A stretch of DNA of 59,926 bases. Source: Stenotrophomonas maltophilia. Its GTDB lineage: Bacteria > Pseudomonadota > Gammaproteobacteria > Xanthomonadales > Xanthomonadaceae. The stretch lies in NCBI GenBank assembly GCA_002364755.1, contig DEZI01000012.1:1-59926 (forward strand), in the 5' to 3' direction. The stretch's first letter is position 1. The number at the start of each line of letters is the position of its first letter. Position numbers and translations under genes: made by a program. The notes below the pieces were generated by a model, which did not search any database, was not told the origin of the DNA, and was given only the letters and a program-made list of their open reading frames with translations. This document shows positions 18,565 through 28,292 of this stretch, piece by piece.

Positions 18565-19690
18565 TCAGGCATCTATGCGCTTGGAACCCACGGCCAGGCC
18601 GGCCTTCAGGCTGGCCTCGACGAACTCGTCCAAGTCACCGTCAAGCACCTTCTGCGTGTCCGAACGCTCAATGCCGGTGCGCAGGTCCTTGATACGGCTC
18701 TGATCGAGCACGTAGTTGCGGATCTGGCTGCCCCAGCCGATGTCGGACTTGGTGGCTTCCACCGCGTCCTTCTCGGCGTTGCGCTTCTGGATTTCCAGCT
18801 CGTACAGCTTGGCGGCCAGCATCTTCATCGCGTTGTCGCGGTTCTGGTGCTGGCTGCGACCGGTCTGGCAGGCCACGACGATGTTGGTCGGGATGTGGGT
18901 GATGCGCACCGCCGACTCGGTCTTGTTCACGTGCTGGCCACCGGCACCGGACGAACGGTACACGTCGGTACGCAGGTCGGCCGGGTTGATGGTGATATCG
19001 ATGTTGTCATCGATTTCCGGCGACACGAACACCGAGGTGAAGCTGGTGTGGCGGCGGTTGTCCGAGTCGAACGGCGACTTGCGCACCAGGCGGTGCACGC
19101 CGGTCTCGGTCTTCAGCCAGCCGTAGGCATAGTCGCCTTCCACGCGCAGCGTCGCCGACTTGATGCCGGCCACGTCGCCGCCGGACACTTCCATCAGCTC
19201 GGTCTTCCAGCCGCGCGATTCGCACCAGCGCAGGTACATGCGCAGCAGGATTTCCGCCCAGTCCTGCGCTTCGGTACCACCGGCACCGGCCTGGATGTCG
19301 ACGAACGCGGCGGCATTGTCCATCTCGCCGGAGAACATGCGCTGGAACTCCAGCTTCTCGACGTGCGCCTGGTGCTTGTCCAGATCGGCGACCACGGCCA
19401 GGGCGGTATCTTCGTCCTGTTCGGATTCAGCCAGTTCCAGCAGTTCGGTCGCATCGGTCAGGCCGTCGAGCACCGCGGCGATGCCGCCCACGGTCTTCTC
19501 CAGGCTGGAGCGTTCACGGCCCAGGTTCTGCGCGTATTCGGCATTGTTCCAGACGTCGGGGCTTTCCAGCTCCCGCGTTACTTCTTCGAGACGCTCTTTC
19601 TTGGCGTCGTAGTCAAAGATACCCCCTGAGCGACACCACACGATCGGTCAGATCGGTGATGCGCTGGCGGACAGGATTCAGTTCGATCAT
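18565..19690 (-). CDS. prfB: Peptide chain release factor 2 with programmed +1 frameshift
   Basis: RF2 releases peptides at UGA and UAA. Translation starts at ATG 19690 (MIELNPVRQRITDL), runs 25 codons and meets an in-frame TGA at 19615-19613. The context AGGGGGTATCTTTGAC is the classical RF2 frameshift site: an internal Shine-Dalgarno-like AGGGGG, slippery CTT and TGA C. Reading resumes with GAC at 19614-19612 and gives about 374 residues. The SPF anticodon tripeptide (KSPFDSD) and GGQ motif (GAGGQHVNK) are present. Low RF2 promotes the shift, so synthesis is autoregulated. The coding span is a join, skipping base 19615. Confidence 0.97.
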
Positions 19691-19766
19691 GTCGGCGGTT
19701 ATGCACTAAATAGATGACTGCCAATGATACCGCAGGCCGGGGTTCCCGGCATGAGGGGGCGGGAGG

Positions 19767-19854
19767 GTAGAGTCGACTGTCAGTCGACTGCTCTCCGTTC
19801 AGGTTGGGCGGAAGCCCGCGCTGCGCGCGTTAGTCGACTGACAGTCGACTCTAC
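19767..19854. repeat. SMAG-like inverted pair with GTCGACTG core
   Basis: GTAGAGTCGACTGTCAGTCG at 19767 and the mirrored copy ending GTCGACTCTAC at 19854. The head tetranucleotide is kept but the stem differs from other SMAG copies. The second copy supplies the stop codon of the LytTR gene. Confidence 0.8.
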
Positions 19855-20768
19855 CGACCGGCCCCACCGGCTCCGCCCAGCGCCTGCCGTAGCAGCGGCA
19901 GCTGCCGCCGGCTGCACGGCACCTTCGCCCCGTCAGCCATGTGCAGCAGGGCCTCACCGCCGTCCAGCGGCTCGATCGAGCGCAGCTGCCCGCAGTGGAT
20001 CAGCCAGCTGCGGTGCGGGCGCAGGAACATGGCCGGGTCCAGTCGCTGCTCCAGCGCCGCCATGGTGATGCGCAGCGGGTAATCGTGGCCGCGCACCCGC
20101 AGGTTCACGTAGTTGCCGGCGGCCTGGGCGTACTCGACATCGCCGGTGGCCACCAGGAACTCCTTGCCCAGCTTGCGCACCAGGAAGTGCTGCGGGCGCT
20201 CGACCGGTTCGACCGGCGGGCCGTCGTCGGGCGGCGCCAGCAGGTGCGCCTCGCCCTGGCGCTGGCGACCGAACCAGGCCACCGCGTGCACGGCCACCAC
20301 CAGCAGGCTGTAGGTCTGCACGTCCTTGAAGAACTCGTAGAACCACTGCGCTGGCCAGTCGCCATAGGTGTAGTGCTGGCCGATCACGGCAAAGGCCAGC
20401 TTGCGCAGCAGGACCATGGCGCTGACGTGCAGCAGCCACCAGGCAATGCCACCCAGCACATAGAGGCCGATCCGGCGCCGCCAGGTGTCGGCATGGAGGG
20501 GCCAGCGCCGTGCTGCGGCATGCAGCAGGACCAGCAGGCCGAGGCTGGCCAGCGCACTGCTGAGCTCCTCGATCGAGGTTGCCCCCGCCGGGAAGGCCTC
20601 GCCGTCACGCAGCGCCCGCATCCACTTCACCAGCACGTTGGCGACCGCAGTACCCAGGAACAGCACCGCCCAGAACACGGCGGTCAGTCCTGGGCGGCGC
20701 GGACGCTCTGCAACTGGGACGGACAACGCCGCCGGATCTCCATTTTCCATGCCGCCATTGTTGCCCAT
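19851..20768 (-). CDS. Membrane LytTR-family regulator in the rpfD position
   Basis: About 305 residues. The first half holds roughly four transmembrane segments (VFWAVLFLGTAVANVL, LASLGLLVLLHAA, IGLYVLGGIAWWLLHVSAMVLL and TYSLLVVAVHAVAWF). The C-terminal 100 residues are a LytTR DNA-binding domain (GDVEYAQAAGNYVNLRV, FLRPHRSWLIH). In Xanthomonas the LytTR gene rpfD occupies a similar place in the rpf locus, so this is a likely counterpart. The start is uncertain: ATG 20768 or ATG 20750. It is divergent from the acyltransferase gene, with 21-bp-spaced repeats between them. The stop TAG is the head of a SMAG-like palindrome. Confidence 0.8.
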   Translation of the reverse strand: MGNNGGMENGDPAALSVPVAERPRRPGLTAVFWAVLFLGTAVANVLVKWMRALRDGEAFPAGATSIEELSSALASLGLLVLLHAAARRWPLHADTWRRRIGLYVLGGIAWWLLHVSAMVLLRKLAFAVIGQHYTYGDWPAQWFYEFFKDVQTYSLLVVAVHAVAWFGRQRQGEAHLLAPPDDGPPVEPVERPQHFLVRKLGKEFLVATGDVEYAQAAGNYVNLRVRGHDYPLRITMAALEQRLDPAMFLRPHRSWLIHCGQLRSIEPLDGGEALLHMADGAKVPCSRRQLPLLRQALGGAGGAGR

Positions 20769-20787
20769 CCGGCCCTGCGCGCATCCG

Positions 20788-20835
20788 CCATTGGTCCCTG
20801 CCACCCCACCATTGGCCCCAGCGCGGCCGCCATTG
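20788..20835. promoter_or_regulatory. Direct repeats spaced 21 bp: candidate LytTR operator
   Basis: CCATTG occurs at 20788, 20809 and 20830, exactly 21 bases apart, with a fourth copy at 20755. The shared context is [CA]C[GA]CCATTG followed by C-rich sequence. LytTR proteins typically bind direct repeats about two helical turns apart. The sites lie between the regulator and the divergent acyltransferase gene. Confidence 0.55.
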
Positions 20836-20903
20836 CGCCCCTCCCGCTGGTGATCCGGGCCTGGCAGGCGGACGCTGCAGCTTCTTTCCGATGCCCGCCG
20901 CCC

Positions 20904-22109
20904 ATGCACCGTCGCCACGATCTGGACACCCTTCGCATCGCCGCCTTTGCGCTGCTGATCGTCTACCACGCCGCCATGGCCTATGTGGCCGGGTGGGATT
21001 TCCACCTCAAGAGCGCTTACACCGCCGAATGGCTGCAATGGCCGATGATCGCGATGAACCGATGGCGGATGCCGCTGCTGTTCGCCATCAGTGGCATCGC
21101 CCTGGGCCTGTCACTGCCGGAGCATGGACGCGTGCGCAACACGCTGCGCCGCTGTTGGCGCCTCTTCCTGCCATTGCTGTTTGGCATCGTCGCGGTGGTG
21201 TCCCTGCAGGCCTACTACGAAGCCCTGGACAAGGGTGATGTGGCGCCGGGCCTCGTCCGGTTCCTGTGGCGCTACTGGCAGTTCAAACCATGGCCTGGCG
21301 CACATTTCACCGGCGCCGAGTTCGGCTTTACCTGGAACCACCTCTGGTACCTGGCCTACCTGCTGCCCTACACGGTGCTGGCGGTGGGGTTTGCCAGCCT
21401 GCTGCGGCCGCTGCGCGGGGCGCTGCCGCGCTGGCAGATCAGCGACCGTGTGCTGGGCGGGGTGCTGCTGGTGCTGCCGGTGGTCTGGCTGGCCTGGGCG
21501 CTGCTGGTGCTGATGCCACGCTGGCCACCCACCCATGCACTGCTGGACGACGTCTACGTGCATGCCGAGTCGCTGCCGCTGTTCCTGGGCGGCTTCCTGG
21601 CCGCGCGCTGGCAGCGCGGCTGGGAGCTGCTGGTCCGCGGACGCCGGCTGACCCTGGCGCTGGCCGCGCTGGGGCTGTGCCTGGAACTGGGCATACGCGC
21701 ATTGGCCCGGCTGCCGCACGTCGGCGACGTCGACGCCTGGGTACTGGCATTGCCGTGGGGCCAGACCGAACGCATCGGCCGAGCGCTCTATACCTGGTGC
21801 ATGCTGCTGGCCCTGTTCGGCTGGGCCCGGGTCCTGCTGTCCCGCCCGTGGCCAGGCCTGGGCTATTGCCGGGAAGCGGTGTTCAGCTGGTACATCCTGC
21901 ACCAGACTGTGCTGATCGCACTGCTGTATGCACTGCGGCCGCTGCAGCTTGGCCCGTTGCTGGAGCCTGCCTTGCTGGTGGCCGTCACGGTCGGTGGCTG
22001 TCTGCTGATCCACGAACTGCTGATCCGCCGCGTGCGCTGGCTGCGCCCGCTGTTCGGGCTGCGTGCCGGATCGTCATCGCTGCCCGTGGTACGCGTTGCG
22101 CCGGTGTAG
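20904..22109 (+). CDS. Acyltransferase-3 family membrane protein
   Basis: A 401-residue polytopic membrane protein. It opens with HRRHDLDTLRIAAFALLIVYHAAMAY, the pattern of acyltransferase-3 proteins (OafA/OpgC-like), which transfer acyl groups to surface carbohydrates. About ten hydrophobic segments follow (for example LFLPLLFGIVAVVSLQAYY and LALAALGLCLELGIRALA). It is divergent from the LytTR regulator and may be its target; the substrate is unknown. Its stop codon TAG is the head of a SMAG palindrome. Confidence 0.85.
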   Translation: MHRRHDLDTLRIAAFALLIVYHAAMAYVAGWDFHLKSAYTAEWLQWPMIAMNRWRMPLLFAISGIALGLSLPEHGRVRNTLRRCWRLFLPLLFGIVAVVSLQAYYEALDKGDVAPGLVRFLWRYWQFKPWPGAHFTGAEFGFTWNHLWYLAYLLPYTVLAVGFASLLRPLRGALPRWQISDRVLGGVLLVLPVVWLAWALLVLMPRWPPTHALLDDVYVHAESLPLFLGGFLAARWQRGWELLVRGRRLTLALAALGLCLELGIRALARLPHVGDVDAWVLALPWGQTERIGRALYTWCMLLALFGWARVLLSRPWPGLGYCREAVFSWYILHQTVLIALLYALRPLQLGPLLEPALLVAVTVGGCLLIHELLIRRVRWLRPLFGLRAGSSSLPVVRVAPV

Positions 22110-22170
22110 AGCCGAGTCCACACTCGGCTGTTGTTGCCGTGAGCCGAGCATCGGCTCGGCTCTACACGAC
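22106..22170. repeat. Inverted pair of SMAG palindromes
   Basis: GTAGAGCCGAGTCCACACTC at 22106 and a copy ending GGCTCGGCTCTAC near 22168, between the acyltransferase and PAP2 genes. Confidence 0.8.
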
Positions 22171-22201
22171 AGGGTTGCCAACCCGACAATGAGGACAACG
22201 G

Positions 22202-23176
22202 ATGTTCCAGACCCAATGGCACCTGTGGCTGCAGCACACCTTCGACGCCAGCTGGGTGCTGGCGGTGATGCAGTTCATCAGCCTGCTTGGCTATGAAATG
22301 GCCTATACCGCGCTGATCCTTGTCTGCGCCTTCGGGGTGCGCCTGCGCGCAGGACTGAGCGTGATGTAGGCGGTCCTGCTGATGGCCTGTGCCACGCATG
22401 CGGTCAAACAGAGCGCCGCCCTGCCCCGCCCGTCCGACGTGGATGCGGCGGTGCTGGACAAGGGTGAGCCGTCGCACCCGTTCGTGGTCGATGGAGGAGG
22501 ACGTACCTTCTGGTCGCTGCCCGATGCGCAGGCCACGGCGATGCTGCGGGCACAGCCCGATGCCGACTATGGCTTCAACAGTGGCCACGTGGGCGTGGCC
22601 ACGGCCGCCTGTCTGGGCCTGCTGCTGGCCTTCGGCATCCGCAGGCGCTGGCTGCGCTGGACACTGGTGCTGGGCTGGCCCCTGCTGATGGCGATCTCGC
22701 GCATGTATCTGGGCCGGCACTTCCTGGCCGATGTACTGGCCGGTTGGTTGATAGGCCTCGGCGTCGCGCTGGTGGCCTGGCAGTTGATGCCGGGACTGCG
22801 AGGCGCACGGCGCTGGCAGCTGCCGGTACTGCTGGGGCTGGGCGTAGCCTTGGCGTGGGCCTCGTTGTGGACGCCCCTGGTGCCGCTGGGTGAAGCCTCG
22901 CGCCTGCTCGCACTCGCCCTGCTGGTGGCGTGGCTGCAGTGGCGCGGCTGGCCGGCCGATCCGCAGGGCGTAGTGCAACGGGTGCTGAGAGTGCTGGGCG
23001 TGGTGGCGGTCTATCTGCTCGCGCGGCCGGCCATCGAATGGCTGGCCTACAGAATTCCGCTGCTGGATGCGCCGATCACCGAGCTGCTGTGGCACACCGT
23101 CGGTACGCTGCTGATCCTCGGCGGTGGCGTGGCATTGGCGCGGCGGATTTCGCGCCAGCGCCGCCCCGTTCAGTAG
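22202..23176 (+). pseudogene. PAP2-family phosphatase interrupted by an in-frame amber codon
   Basis: From ATG 22202 the frame codes for 55 residues and then hits TAG at 22367-22369; coding continues in the same frame to 23176. The downstream part carries all three PAP2 motifs: KQSAALPRP (K-x6-RP), NSGH, and SRMYLGRHFLAD (SR-x5-H). These enzymes dephosphorylate lipid phosphates such as undecaprenyl pyrophosphate. The stop replaces a probable glutamine codon (CAG to TAG). A product starting after the stop would lack the first transmembrane region. The gene is either inactivated or read through. Confidence 0.85.
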
Positions 23177-23232
23177 ATCCACGCCATGCGTGGATAAGCC
23201 GGGCACCGCAGCCACGCATGGCGTGGCTCTAC
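23173..23232. repeat. Inverted pair of SMAG palindromes
   Basis: GTAGATCCACGCCATGCGTG at 23173, overlapping the PAP2 stop codon, and a copy ending GGCGTGGCTCTAC at 23232. Confidence 0.85.
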
Positions 23233-23261
23233 TTCAGTGCCCCGCCGCGCAACAAGCTTCA

Positions 23262-23360
23262 GTAGATCCACGCCATGCGTAGATAAGCCGGCGAAGCAGC
23301 GCCGGGCCAGGCCCAGCGGACGCGGAGGATTCCACTCAGCCACGCATGGCGTGGCTCTAC
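23262..23360. repeat. Second inverted SMAG pair, enclosing a degraded third copy
   Basis: GTAG head at 23262, a CCGGGCC core around 23303, and a CTAC-ended copy at 23336-23360. The last copy supplies the stop codon of the VIT/VWA gene. Confidence 0.8.
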
Positions 23361-26251
23361 TGGACTTCGAACTCGCCCACCAGCACGGTCTCTGCGCGAT
23401 CCTTCAAGCGCATCGTGACCATCTGGTCCTTCTGCTGCGGCGTGCCCCAATGCGTGGTCAGCCGCAGCATCAGGGTGGTCGCGCCGGTCACCAGCTGCTG
23501 GCGGCTGCCGAAGTAGTTGGCTTCCACCTTGTACTTGCCCGGCTTGGCGTTGCGCAGCGAGAACTGCTCGGGACCATAGCCCCCGGTAAAGTCCTGCGAC
23601 ATCTGCCCGCCCTGCCAGGTCAGGCGGTTGCCGTAGTAGGCGCGCTCACCATTGGGGTCGGTCACCCACAGGTCCATGTCGCTGTTGTCGGCATCCCAGG
23701 CCAGTACCACGCGCAGGTCGAGCGGCATGGCCTGCAGCAGGCGTGGATCGATTCCGCGAGTATCGAGCTGCGGCCGGCTGCGTGACACCAGATTGGTCAG
23801 CTCATCCAGCGCGATCAAGGCGATGCCATCGAAGCGGCCATCCCACGGGCGCACCACCACCTGGTACAGCGGCTCCAGCGCCTGTTGCGGCTTGCCGGCC
23901 GCGGCCAACGCGAGGCCGAGGTCGCGGAAGCTCTGCGGCTCTTCCTGCCCCATCGCCAACACCTGTTCGAACACCGGCACGGCGAGCGCGGGCGCGTCGG
24001 CCTGCAGCAACCGGTAGCCCAGCACGCGCAGCAGGTGGCGGTTGTCCAGGTCCATCTCGGCCAGGTTGGACAGCACGCGCAGCGCCAGGTCGCGCTGGCC
24101 TTGCTGCAGCAGCAGGTCGGCCACGTCCAGGAAGAAGGCACTGCTGTCGGCATGTGCTGCGCGTTCGGCCAGGTAGCGGTCGTACAGCTGGGCCGGCGGC
24201 CCCTGGCGCAGGCGACGGGCCACCGGCGAGTCCGGCTGCCATGCGGCCAGCTGGATGCCGAGCTGGCCGTCGTTCGCAGGCCCTGCCGCATCCTTGATCG
24301 CCGACCCGGTCACCGCGATTGCATCCAGGAATGTGGCGGCCGCCGGAGCCTGACGGCGTGCGCGGGCGGTCTCCATCCGCGATTCGGCGGCCACCATGGG
24401 CGCGGGCGGCGGCGCAGGCGCCGCCGGTGCGGGCGCGGCGAGCAGGGCCATCGGGGCGCTTGCGACCGATGGGTCGTGGAGGATCTCCTTCGCCGACGGC
24501 GGCGCCTGCTTCGGCCAGCTGCGGCTCCACCACTGCTGGCGCTCCTTCCACTGCGCGGCCACCTTGTCGAGCCGGCGGCGGTCTTCGGCCGCACGGTCGG
24601 CGACCTGGCGGGCGAACATGCGGTCATAGTCGGCGCGCAGCGCACCGGCCGGGCGGATCGCGTAGCGCAGGTAGTCCTGCAGGGTTTCCAGCACGATCAG
24701 CGAGGTATCCGGGCCCACCAGCCCGAACTGCTGCGACAGGCGCTGCATCGCTTCACGGTTGCTGCGGCGGTCCACGGCCAGCTGCTGCAGGCGCGCCTGC
24801 GCCCACAGACCCGCCAGCAGGTCGCCATCGTCGCTGCGGGTGGTCGGCGGCAGGGCCTGCCATTGGGCCCCATCGACGCGCACGCGCATCGGCACGCCCT
24901 CGGCCGCCAGGCGCGCATGCAACCACAGCCATCCCTGCCCTTCGCTGCGGCGATCGATCACCACGTCCTGCATGCCACGCCCGGCGTCGATCTGGATGTC
25001 CAGCGGTGCCGACAGCAGTTCGCGCGCCGCAGCCGCCGCGTCATCGCCCAGCGCCACGAAACGGCCGCCGTGGGCCTCGCTCCAGCCACGCATACGGGTG
25101 ACATCCGTGCGCGCGCCGGCACTGCTGACCGCGAACAGGCGCTGGCCAGCGGCAAGCGTCGGCAGTGCTTCCGGGCCGTAAGTCAGCAGGCCATCACTGA
25201 CCAGCAGGTATTCCTTGACGCCGGGCTGCGGCTGCCAGTTGGCCAGCGCGCTGGCGCCGTCCGGCCGAACCTGTTGCAGCGCCTGGCGCAGCGCGCTCCA
25301 GTCGCCCTTGCGGATGCGGAACCGCCGCTCGGCCTCGGGGCGGTCGCGCAGCACGGTCAGCACGACGCTGCCCTCACCCATGGCCGCGAAGTAGCGATCC
25401 AGCAGCGCGAACTCACGTGTGCGGTCGCGCTGTCCAGCCGAACCGGAGCCATCCCAGAGCAGGCCGACGTCGCTCGGCACCATGCGCGGCGCACGGTCAG
25501 CGGGGACCGGCAACTGGGCCAGCAGGTAGTGTCCGTCCTGCCACTCCGCCACATGCACCTGCGACTGGCGCAACGCGGGCAGGGTCCATTGCAGCTGTGC
25601 AGGCAGTTGTGCGCCACGCCCCTGCCAGTGCAGCTGCCCGCCCTGCAGGGCGAACGGTGCTTTGCCGGTGGTCGCAGCGCCTGCCGCCTGCAGATCCAGC
25701 TTCACCGAGGCTGCGCCTGCAGCGAACTGCAACGGCAACGACCATTGCCAGCCCTTTTCGGCGTAAGCCAGCGGCTCACGCACCACCAACTGTACGCGGC
25801 GGCTGCCGCCGGCCGGCAGCGGATACACGCGCAGGCGGAACTGGTTGCCCGCCGTCTGTTCCAGCAGGCCCGGGTCGACACCGCGGCGCGCGATCTCCTC
25901 GAAGACCTGGCGGCCGCGATCCTTCGGCACCGGCACCGCCTCGCGCAGCTCACCATTGATGTCCAGCGCGAAACCGCTGACCTGCTGGCCATCCCCGAGC
26001 GGGAACTGCAGCTCGCCTTCCAGCACGCGGTTGTTGGGATTGTGGAACTCCAGGGTGATGCGGGCCTGCGCGATGCCCGCCTGGACCTCGCCTTCGATGC
26101 GCGCCTCGCGCAGTTGGATCGGCTGTTCGGCGGCCGGCGCGATCAGCAGCGGCGTGCTGGCCTGCGGTCGCGCGTGGCGGGGCGACTGCGCATCAACGGG
26201 CCAGGCCGCCAGCACCAGCAGGATCAGGGGGGCACAGCGGGCAAAGACCAT
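23357..26251 (-). CDS. Large VIT/VWA-domain protein, probably exported
   Basis: A 964-residue protein. The N-terminus MVFARCAPLILLVLAAWPVDA is a signal peptide. It is followed by a VIT domain (about residues 35-150; RIEGEVQAGIAQARITLEFHNPN), a VWA domain (about 270-430) with the metal site WDGSGSAGQ (DxSxS), a proline/alanine-rich spacer, a TPR-like helical region and a C-terminal DUF2135-type domain (VLAWDADNSDMDLWVTDPNG). VIT/VWA proteins usually mediate adhesion or complex assembly. The exact role is unknown. The ATG at 26251 was chosen because it starts the signal peptide. The stop codon lies in a SMAG copy. Confidence 0.85.
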   Translation of the reverse strand: MVFARCAPLILLVLAAWPVDAQSPRHARPQASTPLLIAPAAEQPIQLREARIEGEVQAGIAQARITLEFHNPNNRVLEGELQFPLGDGQQVSGFALDINGELREAVPVPKDRGRQVFEEIARRGVDPGLLEQTAGNQFRLRVYPLPAGGSRRVQLVVREPLAYAEKGWQWSLPLQFAAGAASVKLDLQAAGAATTGKAPFALQGGQLHWQGRGAQLPAQLQWTLPALRQSQVHVAEWQDGHYLLAQLPVPADRAPRMVPSDVGLLWDGSGSAGQRDRTREFALLDRYFAAMGEGSVVLTVLRDRPEAERRFRIRKGDWSALRQALQQVRPDGASALANWQPQPGVKEYLLVSDGLLTYGPEALPTLAAGQRLFAVSSAGARTDVTRMRGWSEAHGGRFVALGDDAAAAARELLSAPLDIQIDAGRGMQDVVIDRRSEGQGWLWLHARLAAEGVPMRVRVDGAQWQALPPTTRSDDGDLLAGLWAQARLQQLAVDRRSNREAMQRLSQQFGLVGPDTSLIVLETLQDYLRYAIRPAGALRADYDRMFARQVADRAAEDRRRLDKVAAQWKERQQWWSRSWPKQAPPSAKEILHDPSVASAPMALLAAPAPAAPAPPPAPMVAAESRMETARARRQAPAAATFLDAIAVTGSAIKDAAGPANDGQLGIQLAAWQPDSPVARRLRQGPPAQLYDRYLAERAAHADSSAFFLDVADLLLQQGQRDLALRVLSNLAEMDLDNRHLLRVLGYRLLQADAPALAVPVFEQVLAMGQEEPQSFRDLGLALAAAGKPQQALEPLYQVVVRPWDGRFDGIALIALDELTNLVSRSRPQLDTRGIDPRLLQAMPLDLRVVLAWDADNSDMDLWVTDPNGERAYYGNRLTWQGGQMSQDFTGGYGPEQFSLRNAKPGKYKVEANYFGSRQQLVTGATTLMLRLTTHWGTPQQKDQMVTMRLKDRAETVLVGEFEVQ

Positions 26252-26311
26252 GGCACGGCTCCAGTGGGATCGTGGACGGTTCAACGCACCAGCACGGCAG
26301 GTGGGGTTGAA

Positions 26312-26376
26312 CAGGGCACGGAGGGGAATAAGTCGTTCGTGGCACAAACAACTTGATCCCCTCCGTCCCCCTTTTC
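26312..26376. repeat. GACGGAGGGGAT palindrome
   Basis: CACGGAGGGGAATAAGTCGT pairs with the reverse complement of ACTTGATCCCCTCCGTCCCC around a loop of about 12 nt. It fills the 126-bp interval between recJ and the VIT/VWA gene. A half element with the same core lies at the right end of the window (59903-59926). Confidence 0.7.
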
Positions 26377-26377
26377 T

Positions 26378-28141
26378 TCACGCGGGAAGGCAGTGCTCGA
26401 TGATCAGCTGGATCGCGGTGCCGCCGCGGTAATCATCGCAAGCCAAACGATAGGCCAGGTGTACGTGGCGGCTGGGTGCATTGCCGTGCCAGCCGCCGAA
26501 GTGGATGGCGTTGACCGTGCCCGGCAGGCCGGGCAGGCGCAGTTCCAGCTTCAGGTGGCGCTCCTTCAGCACGCGCCAGTTGGCCACTTCGAAATGGCCA
26601 TCGAACAGCGGCTCGGGGAAGCCCTGCCCCCAGGGGCCGGCCAGGCGCAGGGCGTCGGCATGGCGGTGGTCGAGTTCGTGCACGCCCAGTTCGCCGTCGC
26701 TGAGCACATGCTGCTGCAACGCAGCCGGGTCCAGCACTTCCTGCACGATGGCGACGAAGGCGGCCTCGAACGCGGGCAGATGCTCCAGGCGCATGCTCAG
26801 GCCGGCGGCCATCGCGTGGCCGCCGAAGCGCTCGACCAGGCCGGGATGGCGCGCATCAACCAGCGCCAGCGCATCACGGATATGCAGGCCCGGAATGGAA
26901 CGGGCCGATCCGCGCAAGGTATCCGCACCCGGCTCGGCCGGTGCGAAGGCGATCACCGGGCGATGCAGGCGGTCCTTCATCTTCGATGCGACCAGGCCGA
27001 CCACGCCGGGGTGCCAGTCGGCATCAAACAGGCAGGCCGCCACCGGCCGCTCGCCCTCGGACTGCAGCACCACGCGCGACAATGCCTGCTCGGCGTCGTC
27101 GGTCATCGACTGCTGCACGGCACGGCGCTCGGCGTTGATCTGCTCCAAGGTCTGGGCAATGTCGCGGGCCTGGCGCGGGTCCTCAGTGAGCAGCAGGGCG
27201 ATGCCCAGGGCCATGTCCTCGAGGCGGCCGGCCGCATTGAGGCGCGGGCCGAGCGCGAAACCGATGTCGGTGGCCGTCAGTCGTGCGGCATCACGACCGC
27301 TGGCTTCTATCAGCGCCTTCAGGCCGACGCAGGCATGGCCGGCGCGCAGCCGACGCAGGCCGGCGCTGACCAGGGCGCGGTTGTTGGCATCCAGCACCAC
27401 CAGATCGGCGACGGTACCGACCGCCACCAGATCCAGCAGCGTGGTCAGGTCCGGGCCCTTGCCATCGGCGAACACACCGGCTTCGCGCATCTGCCGGCGC
27501 AGGGCCATCAGCACGTAGAAGATGACGCCGACACCGGCCAGCGACTTGCTGGGGAAGCCGTCGCCTTCCAGATTCGGGTCGACGATGACATCGGCCAGCG
27601 GCAGCTGCGGCCCCGGCAGATGGTGGTCGGTGACCAGCACCTGCCAACCGCGCGCCTTGGCGGCGTTGACGCCGGCATGGCAGGCAATGCCATGGTCGAC
27701 GGTGACCAGCAGGTCCGGCTGCAGTTCGGCCAGCTCCTCCACCAGCGAGGGCGACAGACCGTAGCCGTGCACCATGCGGTTGGGCACGGCATGGAACACA
27801 TGCTGTGCGCCGAGCATGCGCAGGCCGCGCACGCCGACCGCACAGGCGGTCGCGCCATCGCAGTCGAAATCGCCCACCACCAGGATGCGCTTGTCGTTGG
27901 CGATGGCCTCGATCAGCAGCGCGACCGCCGCATCGATGCCGGTCAGCAGCTCAGGCGCATGCAGGTTGCCCAGCCGTGGCAGCGCCAGTTCCGGCGTGGT
28001 CGCGCCGCGGCTTGCGTAGAGGCGGGCCAGCAACGGCAGTGTGCCGTCGGGCCACGCACCAGGCCGCACCGGCTCGCGACGCAGGATCATCGGGGTATCG
28101 GACACGGGCAGCGCAGCATCGGCGGCAAGGGACATCGGCAT
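26378..28141 (-). CDS. recJ: Single-stranded-DNA exonuclease RecJ
   Basis: A 5' to 3' exonuclease of the RecF recombination and mismatch-repair pathways, about 587 residues. DHH-family metal motifs are visible: VVGDFDCDGATA (residues about 85-96), TVDHG and TDHHLPG. The DHHA1 portion has the glycine-rich FGGHAMAAG motif, followed by the C-terminal OB-like domain. The start is ATG 28141, or ATG 28135 two codons later. In Xanthomonas recJ and rpfE are near neighbours; here a DUF1176 gene lies between them. Confidence 0.95.
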   Translation of the reverse strand: MPMSLAADAALPVSDTPMILRREPVRPGAWPDGTLPLLARLYASRGATTPELALPRLGNLHAPELLTGIDAAVALLIEAIANDKRILVVGDFDCDGATACAVGVRGLRMLGAQHVFHAVPNRMVHGYGLSPSLVEELAELQPDLLVTVDHGIACHAGVNAAKARGWQVLVTDHHLPGPQLPLADVIVDPNLEGDGFPSKSLAGVGVIFYVLMALRRQMREAGVFADGKGPDLTTLLDLVAVGTVADLVVLDANNRALVSAGLRRLRAGHACVGLKALIEASGRDAARLTATDIGFALGPRLNAAGRLEDMALGIALLLTEDPRQARDIAQTLEQINAERRAVQQSMTDDAEQALSRVVLQSEGERPVAACLFDADWHPGVVGLVASKMKDRLHRPVIAFAPAEPGADTLRGSARSIPGLHIRDALALVDARHPGLVERFGGHAMAAGLSMRLEHLPAFEAAFVAIVQEVLDPAALQQHVLSDGELGVHELDHRHADALRLAGPWGQGFPEPLFDGHFEVANWRVLKERHLKLELRLPGLPGTVNAIHFGGWHGNAPSRHVHLAYRLACDDYRGGTAIQLIIEHCLPA

Positions 28142-28187
28142 CGCCGGGTTGCGGAAGACGTCACCATGATAGCGCGGGGCCGGAGAT

Positions 28188-28225
28188 GGGGTCAGAGCCC
28201 TCTGCAGGCAGAGGGATCCGACCCC
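28188..28225. repeat. GGGGTC-family hairpin, copy 3
   Basis: GGGGTCAGAGCC and GGATCCGACCCC flank the inner stem CTCTGC/GCAGAG, between the divergent recJ and DUF1176 genes. Confidence 0.75.
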
Positions 28226-28292
28226 AGCCCAGGCATTTGGATTTCTCCGCCACATCTTTCATGCTTGCCGGCCCCGAAACGGGTTTCTGCCC

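Noticed and set aside
24300..26200. Long plus-strand open frames across the VIT/VWA gene
   Set aside because: High GC keeps several frames open. Only the minus-strand frame has signal peptide, VIT, VWA and DUF2135 patterns.
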